64,000 nt of DNA, from positions 310,001-374,000 of the forward strand of contig JAPLKG010000008.1 in NCBI GenBank assembly GCA_026388185.1, read 5' to 3'. Below the pieces are notes generated by a model. It was given only the letters and a program-made list of their open reading frames with translations. It was not told where the DNA came from and made no database searches. Positions 19,245 to 28,609 of the stretch are shown here, in pieces. How positions within the stretch are numbered: the stretch's first letter is position 1; each line of letters starts with the position of its first letter. Position numbers and translations under genes: made by a program. Source of the DNA: Candidatus Eisenbacteria bacterium. Lineage in GTDB: Bacteria > Eisenbacteria > RBG-16-71-46 > JAFGJU01.

Positions 19245-20447
19245 ATGCTGAGAAAGCTCAGCGTGAGGGATCTTCCTCTCTCGGGAAAGAGAGTACTTAC
19301 CAGAGTCGATTTCAACGTTCCTCTCGACAAAGAGGGGAACATCTCGGATTCGACGCGTATTGAAGCCTCCATGCCTACCATTCGCTACATGGTTGAGAAG
19401 GGCGGGCGAATAGTCCTGATGTCTCATCTCGGCAGACCGAAGGGCAAGGTCGTTGCAGGGATGAGCCTGGCCCCGGTGGCCGATAAGCTCCGGAGTTTTC
19501 TCCGCAAAGACGTTCTGTTCGCAACGGATTGCATAGGCGATCCCGCAATGAAGGCGGCGCTCTCCCTCAAGGACGGAGACGTTGCATTGCTGGAGAATCT
19601 CCGATTCCATCGGGAGGAAGAGGCCAACGACGAAAAATTCTCGCGCGAACTGGCTTCGCTCGGAGAGGTCTACGTCAACGACGCCTTTGGTTCGGCCCAC
19701 AGAGCCCATGCGTCTACGGTCGGTGTGACCAGATACATCAGTCTGTGCGCGGCCGGCTTTCTCATGCAGAAGGAGGTCGAGTATCTGGGAAAACTCCTGG
19801 AAGAGCCCAAGCGACCTTTCGTGGCGGTGTTTGGCGGTGCGAAGGTGTCGGACAAGATCGGCGTCGTTCGGAACCTCGTTGACAAGGTCGACAAGATCCT
19901 CATAGGTGGGGGCATGATGTTCACGTTTCTGGCCGCCAAGGGATTGAAGATCGGGCAATCGATTCTGGAAGAGGAGAGCATTCCCGTTGCCAAAGAGATA
20001 ATGGAGAGAGCCAGGAACAAGTCCGTTGAACTCATCCTGCCCGTTGATTGCGTCGTGTCCCCCTCCGTGAAAGACGCCGCCGAGACCAGGATCGTCCCCG
20101 TTGAAGAAATCCCCGAAGGACTTGCCGGTGTTGACATAGGTCCTCGCACGATAGAGCAATTCAGGGGAGCCCTGGCCGGTGCCAAGACAGTGCTTTGGAA
20201 CGGACCGATGGGCGTTTTCGAAATAGAAGCCTATAGTGCCGGCACGGAGGCCGTGGCTCGCATGCTCGCAGAAGCCACTTCCTCGGGTGCGACCACGATC
20301 GTCGGTGGAGGGGATTCCGCGGCGGCGATTGTCAAGGCCGGCTTGGAGAATAGGGTCTCTCACGTGTCCACCGGTGGTGGGGCTTCTCTTGAGTTTCTTG
20401 AGGGTCTGGAACTCCCCGGGGTGGCCGCCCTCACAGACAAGCGTTGA
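19245..20447 (+). CDS. pgk: phosphoglycerate kinase
   Basis: 400 residues, full length. N-terminal substrate motifs RVDFNVPLD and LMSHLGRPKG, then ENLRFHREEE and NDAFGSAHRAHAS, and the nucleotide-binding C-terminal motifs (GGAKVSDKIGV, LWNGPMGVFE, VGGGDSAAAI, STGGGASLEFLEG). It makes ATP and 3-phosphoglycerate from 1,3-bisphosphoglycerate. The ATG at 19245 follows GGGGACTCGGAG. It is 50 bases after gap and 15 before tpiA. Confidence 0.96.
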   Translation: MLRKLSVRDLPLSGKRVLTRVDFNVPLDKEGNISDSTRIEASMPTIRYMVEKGGRIVLMSHLGRPKGKVVAGMSLAPVADKLRSFLRKDVLFATDCIGDPAMKAALSLKDGDVALLENLRFHREEEANDEKFSRELASLGEVYVNDAFGSAHRAHASTVGVTRYISLCAAGFLMQKEVEYLGKLLEEPKRPFVAVFGGAKVSDKIGVVRNLVDKVDKILIGGGMMFTFLAAKGLKIGQSILEEESIPVAKEIMERARNKSVELILPVDCVVSPSVKDAAETRIVPVEEIPEGLAGVDIGPRTIEQFRGALAGAKTVLWNGPMGVFEIEAYSAGTEAVARMLAEATSSGATTIVGGGDSAAAIVKAGLENRVSHVSTGGGASLEFLEGLELPGVAALTDKR

Positions 20448-20462
20448 CAAAGGAAAGAGGCC

Positions 20463-21215
20463 ATGCGGAAAAAGATCGTAGCAGGCAATTGGAAGATGTA
20501 TAAAACCCCCGGCGAAGCCGTTTCTCTGGTGACACAGATCATCGCGTCCGCTCCTCCTCGTTCGGATCGTGACGTCGTGCTCTGCCCTCCGTTCACGGCT
20601 CTTTCCCGCGTGTCACAACTGCTCAAGGGCTCGCGTATCGAGCTGGGAGCGCAAAACCTGCACTGGGAGAAGGAGGGGGCCTACACCGGAGAGATCTCCG
20701 CGCCGATGCTCAAAGAGCTGGGATGCGAATACGTGATTGTGGGACATTCTGAGCGCAGGCAGTACTTCGGCGATGACGATTCGGTCGTTGCCAAGAAGCT
20801 TGGGGCGGTGCTTGCGGAGGGAATGACGCCCATCCTCTGCGTCGGCGAGAAGCTGGAGGAGAGAGAGGCAGCGAGAACGGAAAGTGTGCTTGAGTCGCAG
20901 ATCAAGGGAGCTCTGGGCGGCTTTGACGCAAGGCAACTCGTGGACCTGGTGGTTGCATACGAACCCGTCTGGGCGATAGGGACGGGTAAGACAGCCACGT
21001 CGGAGATGGCTGTGGGAGCTCATAAATTCATAAGGAAGCTGCTTGACACCATGTTCGGGTCTCCCTTCGCAGAGCAAACCCGAATTCAGTACGGGGGAAG
21101 CGTCAAACCGGAGAACGCTTCCGAACTCCTTGGGGAGTCCGAGATTGACGGAGCACTCGTAGGTGGGGCGAGCCTCAAGGCCGATTCGTTCCTGAGAATC
21201 GTCGCCGCCGGTTGA
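20463..21215 (+). CDS. tpiA: triosephosphate isomerase
   Basis: 250 residues, full length. Key motifs: GNWKMYK (substrate Lys), the electrophilic His in GHSERRQYFG, the catalytic Glu in AYEPVWAIGTGKTA (flexible loop 6), and YGGSVKPEN plus DGALVGGASL for phosphate binding. Interconverts DHAP and GAP. AAAGAGG lies upstream of the ATG at 20463. It is the last gene of the gap-pgk-tpiA unit. Confidence 0.96.
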   Translation: MRKKIVAGNWKMYKTPGEAVSLVTQIIASAPPRSDRDVVLCPPFTALSRVSQLLKGSRIELGAQNLHWEKEGAYTGEISAPMLKELGCEYVIVGHSERRQYFGDDDSVVAKKLGAVLAEGMTPILCVGEKLEEREAARTESVLESQIKGALGGFDARQLVDLVVAYEPVWAIGTGKTATSEMAVGAHKFIRKLLDTMFGSPFAEQTRIQYGGSVKPENASELLGESEIDGALVGGASLKADSFLRIVAAG

Positions 21216-21272
21216 GAGTGCGAGGTGCGATGCGGGCCGGCCGGGGCGACCGCCCGGCGACGGTAAGGCCCG

Positions 21273-21301
21273 TTGACGCGAGGGAGAATTTCTGTTAAAG
21301 T
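21273..21301 (+). promoter_or_regulatory. sigma70-type promoter of secG
   Basis: TTGACG (21273-21278), a 17-base spacer and TAAAGT (21296-21301), with an extended -10 TG. Sixty bases upstream of the secG start. Confidence 0.65.
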
Positions 21302-21360
21302 AAGGTGTTGTTGTAGAATTGGGTTGGCGTACCGTTTTTTGTTCATGATGGGGGTCTGAC

Positions 21361-21906
21361 GTGTTTGCCTTCTTATTGGTTCTTCACTTGCTGATAACCG
21401 CTGCTCTGGTCATTGTCATTCTGCTTCAATCTGGCAAGGGAGGGGGGCTCGCCGGAGCATTTGGGGGGGGAGGCGGCAGCCAGACGATTTTCGGCGGCAG
21501 GGGTGCTGCGACTTTCTTGAGCAGGTCTACCGCCGTGCTGGGCGCCGCGTTCATGCTCACTTCCATGAGCTTGGCCCTGCTGACGACTAGGGGTCCAGTG
21601 AAGCGAGAGCGGAGCGTGATTGAGAACGTCATCAGGAAGGAGAGGGCGTCACAGCCCGCCCAGACACCACAAGGCGGAGTTCCTTCAGGGAGTCTTCCTG
21701 CGGGGAGAGTTCCGCTTGGGCAAACTCCAATCGGCGGTTCTTCTCAGTCGACGTCTCCGGCCGGTACTCAGTCAACCGTGACTCCGGGAACGGGACAAGT
21801 GGCCCCGGGAGCCGGTGTAGTCCCTAGTCAGACGGCGCCTGCTGCCGGGACGACGCAACCGACCCAACAGAAGAAGCCAACCGGAACATCGGCTACCGGA
21901 AAATAG
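21361..21906 (+). CDS. secG: preprotein translocase subunit SecG with long low-complexity tail
   Basis: 181 residues from GTG 21361 (GGGGG upstream). The first about 80 residues are a normal SecG: one transmembrane helix (LHLLITAALVIVILLQSGKG), the Gly-rich GGLAGAFGGGGGSQTIFGGRG loop shortened here, and a second helix (FLSRSTAVLGAAFMLTSMSLALL). SecG assists SecYE protein export. The remaining about 100 residues are a Pro/Thr/Gln/Gly/Ser-rich tail of low complexity, longer than most SecG tails. A tRNA-Leu gene follows, the usual neighbour of secG in many bacteria. Confidence 0.9.
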   Translation: MFAFLLVLHLLITAALVIVILLQSGKGGGLAGAFGGGGGSQTIFGGRGAATFLSRSTAVLGAAFMLTSMSLALLTTRGPVKRERSVIENVIRKERASQPAQTPQGGVPSGSLPAGRVPLGQTPIGGSSQSTSPAGTQSTVTPGTGQVAPGAGVVPSQTAPAAGTTQPTQQKKPTGTSATGK

Positions 21907-21925
21907 ACGCCCTAGCTTCCCACGT

Positions 21926-22010
<85 letters not shown>

Positions 22011-22092
22011 TAAATCCCATAACTGCTTGTCGCCGTGTAAGTTGGCACGACAGACACTTTTCCTTTTCGCATCCCCAATCAACAGTGACCGA

Positions 22093-23112
22093 TCATCGTA
22101 CACGCTCCCACTTCCGCACTGTAACTGAGTCTCTAACAGCGAGCATTTCGTAGATTGAACCGTCTGTCCCTACAATCCAGGGCCCCTTGCCGTAGGTTAA
22201 AGTCGAGCGTTCATACCTCGGGAAGTCAATCACGGCGAGCATTCTTCCATCTGGAGAATATTTGCTTATCCTTTCGGACGAAGCAGTATCTGTGACCACG
22301 AAACTCTGTAGATAGACATTACTCAGACTATCTGTCCCCAAAGAGTCTCCCGGTAACTCTGCCCAGCCTTTGACCAACTTGCCTTCGTCATCAAACAGAA
22401 TCGGGTTCCCTTTTACATCCACCTTGCTGTTGCACCGCGCGAAGGACCGAAAAGGACCTGTGGATGCAAAGATCCCTTCCCGCAAACTCGACAATTGGCT
22501 AGAGTCAGGGAGAACTCTTCCCCTTTCCACGAGCTTTATTGATTTCGTTGCGCGCCAATCGGCTAAATAGACATTCTCATGTTGATCCGACACAATCCCC
22601 GCCGAATTGAACTGCGGATACCCCTCTTCCGAACGGCAGAAACTCCAAGGCACTGCGACTGGCACATTTCTCACTGAATCCACGCCTGCTGCCTTCAAGA
22701 ACACCCTATATCTGTCCTCCGCATCAGAAGTCTCGCAGAGAATGTATATGTCGCCGTTAGGGGGCAGAGTCATGTCCGTGGGAAACAGTAGGTCAACTTG
22801 CCAGGCCACGGCCTTGATCGTGTCCACGAATGCTCCATTATTTCCGTAGACCTTTATGTTTCCTTTCACCCCATCATATATGTAGATGTTCCCATCGGCG
22901 CCCATAGTGAAAAATAGAGCCCCGAGATAATTCCCATCGTATCCGTAGACCTTCTTCAGTCCGAATTCACTCTCCCCGCCACCGTACTGAGCCTGAATGA
23001 GGTTTCGGGGTCTGTAATTCTCGGCCGACAACGCGGTAGCAGGAATGAGCAAGGCCAAACCCAGCAACGCCGCGATCGATACCAGTCTTGTATTGACTCT
23101 CGAACAATCCAT
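22093..23112 (-). CDS. secreted six-bladed beta-propeller-like protein
   Basis: 339 residues from ATG 23112, preferred over an upstream GTG because AGGAGG is eight bases before it. A signal peptide (hydrophobic VSIAALLGLALLIPATALSAE) is followed by repeating blades with pattern (hydrophobic)-DGNIYIYD, NGDIYILCE, ENVYLADW, DGSIYEML, resembling NHL/6-bladed propellers of FCB bacteria. Such proteins are periplasmic or extracellular and bind ligands or peptides. It lies between the tRNA and the first att-like repeat, on the opposite strand to the core genes. The exact function is unknown. Confidence 0.75.
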   Translation of the reverse strand: MDCSRVNTRLVSIAALLGLALLIPATALSAENYRPRNLIQAQYGGGESEFGLKKVYGYDGNYLGALFFTMGADGNIYIYDGVKGNIKVYGNNGAFVDTIKAVAWQVDLLFPTDMTLPPNGDIYILCETSDAEDRYRVFLKAAGVDSVRNVPVAVPWSFCRSEEGYPQFNSAGIVSDQHENVYLADWRATKSIKLVERGRVLPDSSQLSSLREGIFASTGPFRSFARCNSKVDVKGNPILFDDEGKLVKGWAELPGDSLGTDSLSNVYLQSFVVTDTASSERISKYSPDGRMLAVIDFPRYERSTLTYGKGPWIVGTDGSIYEMLAVRDSVTVRKWERVR

Positions 23113-23842
23113 CAGCCACACCTCCTTAACTCGGAGAACTGGCGGATAACACGCACCCTAGCCCAGGATGGTGATCAAGATACAGGTGCTTTACACTAAA
23201 CGCCCAGAGAAGCTCAGGAGCGATTCGGGGGACACCGATACACTATACTCTCCGATTCCTGTGCTTTGGGTCAACGCGTGACACGAGAGCACGGGATCCG
23301 TTCAAAATCCCTGACAGTTTTGCCTGAAGTTGGTCCTGTCGCAACATGGGTGAAATCCCGCTCCCCGCACTGAAAAATCAGTAAGCCCGAATTTGTGATT
23401 CAGCCTCTAAACGCTGCCGTCTCTACTCTGTGCCTCCCTCTAGAAACGCACGTGCTATTTGCAGTTACTGCTTCTCTGGGTCTTCTGCCAACGACTTTCG
23501 GTGAGTGTACAGCTTGGGGTCCTCGGGATGGGAGCCTGACACCGCACCTTCTACTCCGGCCTTCTGGGTTGGTTTTCCGCTCCGATCCGAACATCTCGGC
23601 GCTCCCACTGAAAGAATCTTCCGGATTGCGGGCACAGCGTGCGGTTCTCTTTCCTCGTTCCCGACTCTGTGATAGCATGTAGTTGGGAATCTGTTGTCAC
23701 TGTAGTTGCAGATTATCTCCTAAGATCCCCAACAGGTAGTGCTCTATGGCTGACGGATCCGCATTCACTCCACGGCAGAAGCCCGAGATTCAGGGCGGCA
23801 TGGTCTCCGTCTTCTGTCGGACGCGGGCAAGGGTGTCCGAAA
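23113..23842. other. gene-poor stretch with first island repeat
   Basis: About 730 bases between divergent genes. It contains the repeat ending in a tRNA-Leu 3' fragment (23208-23370). Two overlapping ORFs on opposite strands (23395-23682 and 23400-23678) have no recognisable product, repeats or ribosome sites and are treated as chance. The remainder is probably leader for the large DUF4062-NACHT gene. Confidence 0.5.
23208..23370 (+). repeat. island repeat copy 1 with tRNA-Leu 3' fragment
   Basis: Shares long diverged blocks with the copy at 51142 (AAGCTCAGGAGCGATTCGGG, ATCCGTTCAAAATC, CACCTGAAG-like). It ends GGGTGAAATCCCGCTCCCCG-CAC, which matches the T arm and acceptor of the tRNA-Leu. 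Confidence 0.75.
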
Positions 23843-26800
23843 ATGGCACGTCGTGATTTGACCTTTCGCGTTTTTGTTAGTTCCACTTTCAGCGACCTAA
23901 TTGTCGAACGGAATGCGCTTCATGAGCGCGTATTCCCTAAGCTGCGTGAGTTGTGCCTTCAGCATAGCTGCCGCTTTCAGGCGATTGACCTGCGTTGGGG
24001 TGTGAGCCAAGAAGCGACGCTGGACCAGCAGACCATGAACATCTGCTTGCAGGAGTTGGAGCGCTGCCGATCAATCACCCCCAGACCGAACTTCATGGTG
24101 CTCCTGGGCGACCGTTATGGTTGGCAGCCTTTGCCGCCACAGATCGAAGCCGGAGAGTTTGAAGCAATTCTGGAATGGGTCTCGCCCGAGGAAAAGAAGC
24201 TTCTCCTCTGGGGTGATGATCAACCCAAGGGTTCAAAGGGTTGGTATCGAAAGGATGAGAACGCGGTTCCTGCCGAATACTGTCTCAGGCCACGTGAGCT
24301 CAATGTTCCAGAGAATGTGACTGATAAGGAGAGACGGGGGGCCTTAGACCGAGAGGCCAAGGAATGGGAAGAGACAGAAAGGATGTTGCGGTCAATTCTC
24401 CTTCGGGCTCTGGACCAGCTTGGCTGGCCCGAGGGTGATCCCCGTCGCATCAAGCATGAGTACTCAGCCACGCACCAGGAGATAATAGACGGGGCGTTAC
24501 GTGTGCCAGATGCGCATGAGCACGTGTACTGCTTTTTCAGGGAAATTGAGGGGTTGCCAATAGAGTCAAGCGCAAGAGGTTTTATTGACCTTGACGAGAC
24601 CGGACATCTGGATAGTGATGCGCGTGGGAAGCTACAAAGTCTCAAGCAAAGCATGCGTGATCTCTTGCCCGGCAACGTACGTGAGTACAAGGTGGGATGG
24701 GCTGGACGGGGCGTTACGACAGAGCATTTGAACGAGCTCTGCGATGACGTTTACAGTGGGTTATCGCGCGTGATACTGGAACAGATCCGGACACTTGAGA
24801 AGGTAGATGAGCTGAAAACGGAAATCGAAGAACATGAGTCCTGGGGTAAGGAACGCGCGCGATTTTTCACCGGTCGAACAAGCATCCTACAACGAATAAG
24901 TGATTACCTGAGAGGCACAGATACTCATCCGTTGGCTATCTTCGGTGTGTCTGGTTCTGGCAAGACAGCGCTGATGGCACACGCGGCACAAAAAGCGCGG
25001 GAGATGCTTCCCGGTGCCCGAGTCGTCGTGCGTTTCATAGGTGCTACCCCGGGCTCATCAGACGGGCGTTCCGTGTTGGAAGACGCCTGTCGTCACATAT
25101 ACAGAGTATTCGATTTTGAAGAACAAAAACAGAACCTCCTTATTGACGTGCGAGAGATTGGTGAAGAGGAACATAAGAAACGGCAGCGTATTAAGGACGA
25201 GTATTCCATCCCCACGGAGTTTCAGAAGCTTTGCGTAACTTTCCAGGAGTTCGTTGCGAAGATACCACGGTCAGAGAGCCTAATCCTCTTTCTGGATGCT
25301 TTGGAGCAACTTTCCGAAAGTGACGACGCGAGAAGCCTCTCCTGGTTACCCACTGAACTGCCCCCGAATGTGCGCCTCATTGTTTCATGCCTTGTGGGCA
25401 AGTGTCTCTCAGTGCTCCAGGAAGCGCTGCCCGCTGCAAACCTTGTGGAGTTGGGGTCAATGGAGCCTCAAGAAGGTGAGAGACTCTTGGACCTCTGGCT
25501 CCAAGATGCCCGAAGGACTCTTCAGCCTCGGCAGGGGACAGAGATCTTGGCGAAGTTCCGGAAATGTGCTCTCCCTTTGTATATGAGACTTGCATTTGAG
25601 GAGGTCAGGCTCTGGAAGTCTCATACCGAACAGAAAGAGCTGGGTCTCGACATAGGAGGCGTCATCGGCAACTTATTCCAACGGCTTTCGTCGGATGCGA
25701 ACCACGGGAGAGTGGTGGTTTCGCGCAGCTTGGGATATCTGGCCGCTGCGAAGAACGGCCTCGCCGAAGATGAATTGCTGGACATTCTGTCCCAGGATGA
25801 AGAGGTTGTGGCAGACTTCCTGCGCCGTTCGCCGCGGTCGCCGCGTGTTAAGCAGCTGCCTGTTGCCGTGTGGTCGCGCCTGTACTTCGAGCTCAAACCA
25901 TACTTGACCGAGCGGCGCGCCGATCGGACGTCCCTGCTTGGGTTCTATCATATGCAGGTGCGACAGGTCGTGACGGAAAGATACCTGCAGCGTGAGCGGG
26001 AACAGATAGTCCGGGACGGGCTGATCCAGTACTTTGGCTGTCAGCCTCACCAGCTAGTTGATTCCGCGGGAGGCAAGGCACCCAATGCTCGCAAACTCTC
26101 GGAATTGCCCTTTGCCCTTCGACGGTCATGCAGATGGATTGAGCTATCTGTGCTCTTGACCGACTACGATTTCGTGGAAGCCGAGGTGCAAGCCGGAATG
26201 GTCATCGATCTCGTCGGACACTATGGCGAGATTCTGGCAGCAGGGACGTCGCGGCTGGAAGGGCAGGAGGAGGTACAACTCAGAGCTTGGGCTAACTTCG
26301 TGAGGAGCTCGGCTCACCTGCTACTACGCGGCGATGACCCATTTTTTCAGCTGGCCCTTAACCACGCCGATCGTGGCCCCGTGGTTGCCGCGGCTGAGGA
26401 GAGGGCTAGATATCATCCGGGACCGTGGCTCCGCCTGCTCAACCGACCTGTGCAGGCACAGTACCCGGCATGCTTCCGCACACTGGAAGGCCACACGGAC
26501 GGCGTTAGTGCACTAGCCTTGACGCCGGATGGTCGCAGGATTGTCTCCGGTAGCGCTGATCGAACCTTGCGGCTTTGGGACCTTGAGAGCGGGCAATGCG
26601 TTCGTACCTTAGGAAAAGACATCGAGACGATAGAGTCCCTTGAAGTCTCGCCGGACGGTCGGCGCGTGGTTTCAAGTTGCAGATACAGAACGGTACGCGT
26701 GTGGGATCTCGAAGGTGGACGGTGTTTGCGCACTTACCGCGGGGGGTGGGGAGTGACCGAAAAGGTCACTGTCACTCCGGACGCCCACCTGGCGATATCT

Positions 26801-28609
26801 TACAGGGTGGACAGACGATTGACTAGGTGTGGTGGCCCTTTGAAACTGGACGGCACTTTGCGGGTGTGGGACTTGGATGTGGGTGACTGCGTGCGTAGCC
26901 TGGTTGGGCATCGTGAGCGGGTCCGAGCTGTTGTGGTAAGCGCAGATGGGCAAATCGCGCTCTCGGTCGGAGAGGATGGCATCAGGGTTTGGGCGTTGCG
27001 TACGGGCCAATGCCTGTGGCTCCTGGGGCGGGCCTCGACCTGGGTGGTCGCGATGACGCCGGACGGCCACCGCGCGGTCACGTGCAGCTTTGGGGAAGAG
27101 GCTCTGCGTATCTGGGATCTCAGTAGCGGGAGATCTTTGCAGACGTTCATAGGACAGTCCAGTGTGCGTGCCGTTGCCATCACGCCCGATGGACGGAGGG
27201 TCGTCTCAGTTGGGTTTTTGGACAAGATGTTGCGCGTTTGGGATACAGAAAGCGGCGCGTGTGTGGGCACGATAGGCGCAGCCCCTGACACCACGACTCT
27301 GGCCATCAAACCTGATGGAGGCTTCGCCGTGTCAGGAGGGTGGCGCGGGACAATCAAGGTCTGGGATCTGAGTACCGGTGAGGACGCCCACGTGAATCTA
27401 GGTCATCGCAAGAGCGTTGAGACCGTAGTCGTCACACCAGACGGGCGTATGGGCGTATCCGGGGGCTCAGGGAGTACGCTGCGGATATGGGATTTGGGTA
27501 CAGGTGATTGCGTGCGCGTGATTGAGTGGACAGGGGTAGCAGAAGCAATTGAAGTGACGCCGGACGGGACGCGGTTGGTGTTGTCGGGCGAGAATCGCCT
27601 GAGTCTATGGAATCTCGAAACAGGAGAGTGCATTAAGCGGTTGTCGGGAGACACGAATTGGGCAGACGTGATCGTCGTTACCCCGGACGGAAGGCGTCTT
27701 ATCTCAGGTGGATCCGATGGAGGTGTGAGGGTCTGGGATCTGCACACCGGAGAGCACCTGCAGGTCCTCGAAGGGCACACAGACTGCGTCCGAACCCTGG
27801 TGATCACCCCTGATGGGCGGCAGGTGATTTCCGGCAGCGATGACAAAAGCGTCCGAGTGTGGGATGTCGAAAGCGGCGAATGCGTGCGTGAACTGATAGG
27901 CCACACCGATGCAGTCGAGGCAATCGCCCTGAGTCCAGACGCGGGTCGCCTGGTCTCGGCAGGTGGCTTCGATCTTACGCTACGCGTCTGGAACCTAGAA
28001 AGTGGCGAGTGCTTGCACATACTCCAAGGGCACAAGTATAGAGTCAAAACCGTCGAGGTCACGCCCGACGGAGAGCAGGCAGTCTCTGCCGCACTTGACG
28101 ACACTGTGCGGGTATGGAACCTACAGAGCGGAGAGTGCTTGCATGCATTGGCCGGACATAGAGACAGAATAATCGCAATTGCCGTTAGCCAAGACGGGAG
28201 GCACCTTGTTTCCGGTGGAATGGACGGCACCGTTAGGGTATGGGATTTGGTTGCGGGGAGACAGATTGCCTGCTTCTCCGGCTGGGGGTATGTAAGGGCC
28301 TGCGCCCTGAGCCCGGACTGTCGTCGCATCCTCGCTGGTGGTGAAAGCGCTCTGGTGGGCCATGTTTTCTTGCTTGCGCTCGAGAATGCTGTCCACGATC
28401 CGTTGATCGCTACGGGCTGGCGTTCAACGGTCAACTCACGTCATGTGATGCGTTGCCCACATTGCCGTACTTGGTCCGCGATTTCAGAATCTTACCTCGG
28501 CGCAACGCTAAGGTGCCCCGTTTGCCACCGTCTCATCCGGCTCAACCGCTTCACTATCAGTGGAAACTATCGTCCTATCCAGGCCGCTTGGCGCAGTCGG
28601 CAAACCTAA
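23843..28609 (+). CDS. DUF4062-NACHT-WD40-zinc ribbon STAND protein
   Basis: 1588 residues from ATG 23843; the same frame is open upstream, but the paralogue at 47857 starts at the equivalent Met, and the DUF4062 domain begins at once (RDLTFRVFVSSTFSDLIVER). Domains: DUF4062 (about 5-100), linker (to 350), STAND/NACHT ATPase with P-loop GVSGSGKT (368-375) and Walker B LILFLDALEQL (about 480), helical winged region, 14-15 WD40 repeats (about 875-1510, two propellers' worth), and a C-terminal zinc ribbon (CPHC and CPVC, about 1537-1560). The architecture resembles animal TEP1/NWD proteins and bacterial NACHT defence proteins: WD40 senses, NACHT switches, DUF4062 acts or recruits. The defence role is inferred. 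It lies between island repeats 1 and 2, so it may be the cargo of one element. Confidence 0.85.
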   Translation: MARRDLTFRVFVSSTFSDLIVERNALHERVFPKLRELCLQHSCRFQAIDLRWGVSQEATLDQQTMNICLQELERCRSITPRPNFMVLLGDRYGWQPLPPQIEAGEFEAILEWVSPEEKKLLLWGDDQPKGSKGWYRKDENAVPAEYCLRPRELNVPENVTDKERRGALDREAKEWEETERMLRSILLRALDQLGWPEGDPRRIKHEYSATHQEIIDGALRVPDAHEHVYCFFREIEGLPIESSARGFIDLDETGHLDSDARGKLQSLKQSMRDLLPGNVREYKVGWAGRGVTTEHLNELCDDVYSGLSRVILEQIRTLEKVDELKTEIEEHESWGKERARFFTGRTSILQRISDYLRGTDTHPLAIFGVSGSGKTALMAHAAQKAREMLPGARVVVRFIGATPGSSDGRSVLEDACRHIYRVFDFEEQKQNLLIDVREIGEEEHKKRQRIKDEYSIPTEFQKLCVTFQEFVAKIPRSESLILFLDALEQLSESDDARSLSWLPTELPPNVRLIVSCLVGKCLSVLQEALPAANLVELGSMEPQEGERLLDLWLQDARRTLQPRQGTEILAKFRKCALPLYMRLAFEEVRLWKSHTEQKELGLDIGGVIGNLFQRLSSDANHGRVVVSRSLGYLAAAKNGLAEDELLDILSQDEEVVADFLRRSPRSPRVKQLPVAVWSRLYFELKPYLTERRADRTSLLGFYHMQVRQVVTERYLQREREQIVRDGLIQYFGCQPHQLVDSAGGKAPNARKLSELPFALRRSCRWIELSVLLTDYDFVEAEVQAGMVIDLVGHYGEILAAGTSRLEGQEEVQLRAWANFVRSSAHLLLRGDDPFFQLALNHADRGPVVAAAEERARYHPGPWLRLLNRPVQAQYPACFRTLEGHTDGVSALALTPDGRRIVSGSADRTLRLWDLESGQCVRTLGKDIETIESLEVSPDGRRVVSSCRYRTVRVWDLEGGRCLRTYRGGWGVTEKVTVTPDAHLAISYRVDRRLTRCGGPLKLDGTLRVWDLDVGDCVRSLVGHRERVRAVVVSADGQIALSVGEDGIRVWALRTGQCLWLLGRASTWVVAMTPDGHRAVTCSFGEEALRIWDLSSGRSLQTFIGQSSVRAVAITPDGRRVVSVGFLDKMLRVWDTESGACVGTIGAAPDTTTLAIKPDGGFAVSGGWRGTIKVWDLSTGEDAHVNLGHRKSVETVVVTPDGRMGVSGGSGSTLRIWDLGTGDCVRVIEWTGVAEAIEVTPDGTRLVLSGENRLSLWNLETGECIKRLSGDTNWADVIVVTPDGRRLISGGSDGGVRVWDLHTGEHLQVLEGHTDCVRTLVITPDGRQVISGSDDKSVRVWDVESGECVRELIGHTDAVEAIALSPDAGRLVSAGGFDLTLRVWNLESGECLHILQGHKYRVKTVEVTPDGEQAVSAALDDTVRVWNLQSGECLHALAGHRDRIIAIAVSQDGRHLVSGGMDGTVRVWDLVAGRQIACFSGWGYVRACALSPDCRRILAGGESALVGHVFLLALENAVHDPLIATGWRSTVNSRHVMRCPHCRTWSAISESYLGATLRCPVCHRLIRLNRFTISGNYRPIQAAWRSRQT

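Noticed and set aside
19152-20450. 432-codon open frame antisense to pgk
   Set aside because: Lies wholly opposite a clear, full-length phosphoglycerate kinase; low-complexity His/Arg-rich translation without family features.
23395-23682. 95- and 92-codon ORFs on opposite strands near the first repeat
   Set aside because: Overlapping in both directions, no ribosome site, no recognisable domain.
23639-23842. Upstream extension of the DUF4062-NACHT-WD40 protein by 68 residues
   Set aside because: The extension has no family similarity and the paralogue at 47857 starts at the equivalent internal Met.
26500-28350. Periodic DNA repeats, considered as a CRISPR-like or satellite array
   Set aside because: Period is about 120-126 bases, diverged, and translates into WD40 blades; no short identical repeats or spacers.
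27403-28434. 343-codon antisense frame with repeats across the WD40 region
   Set aside because: The Ser/Pro/Thr repeat pattern is just the complement of the WD40-coding repeats.
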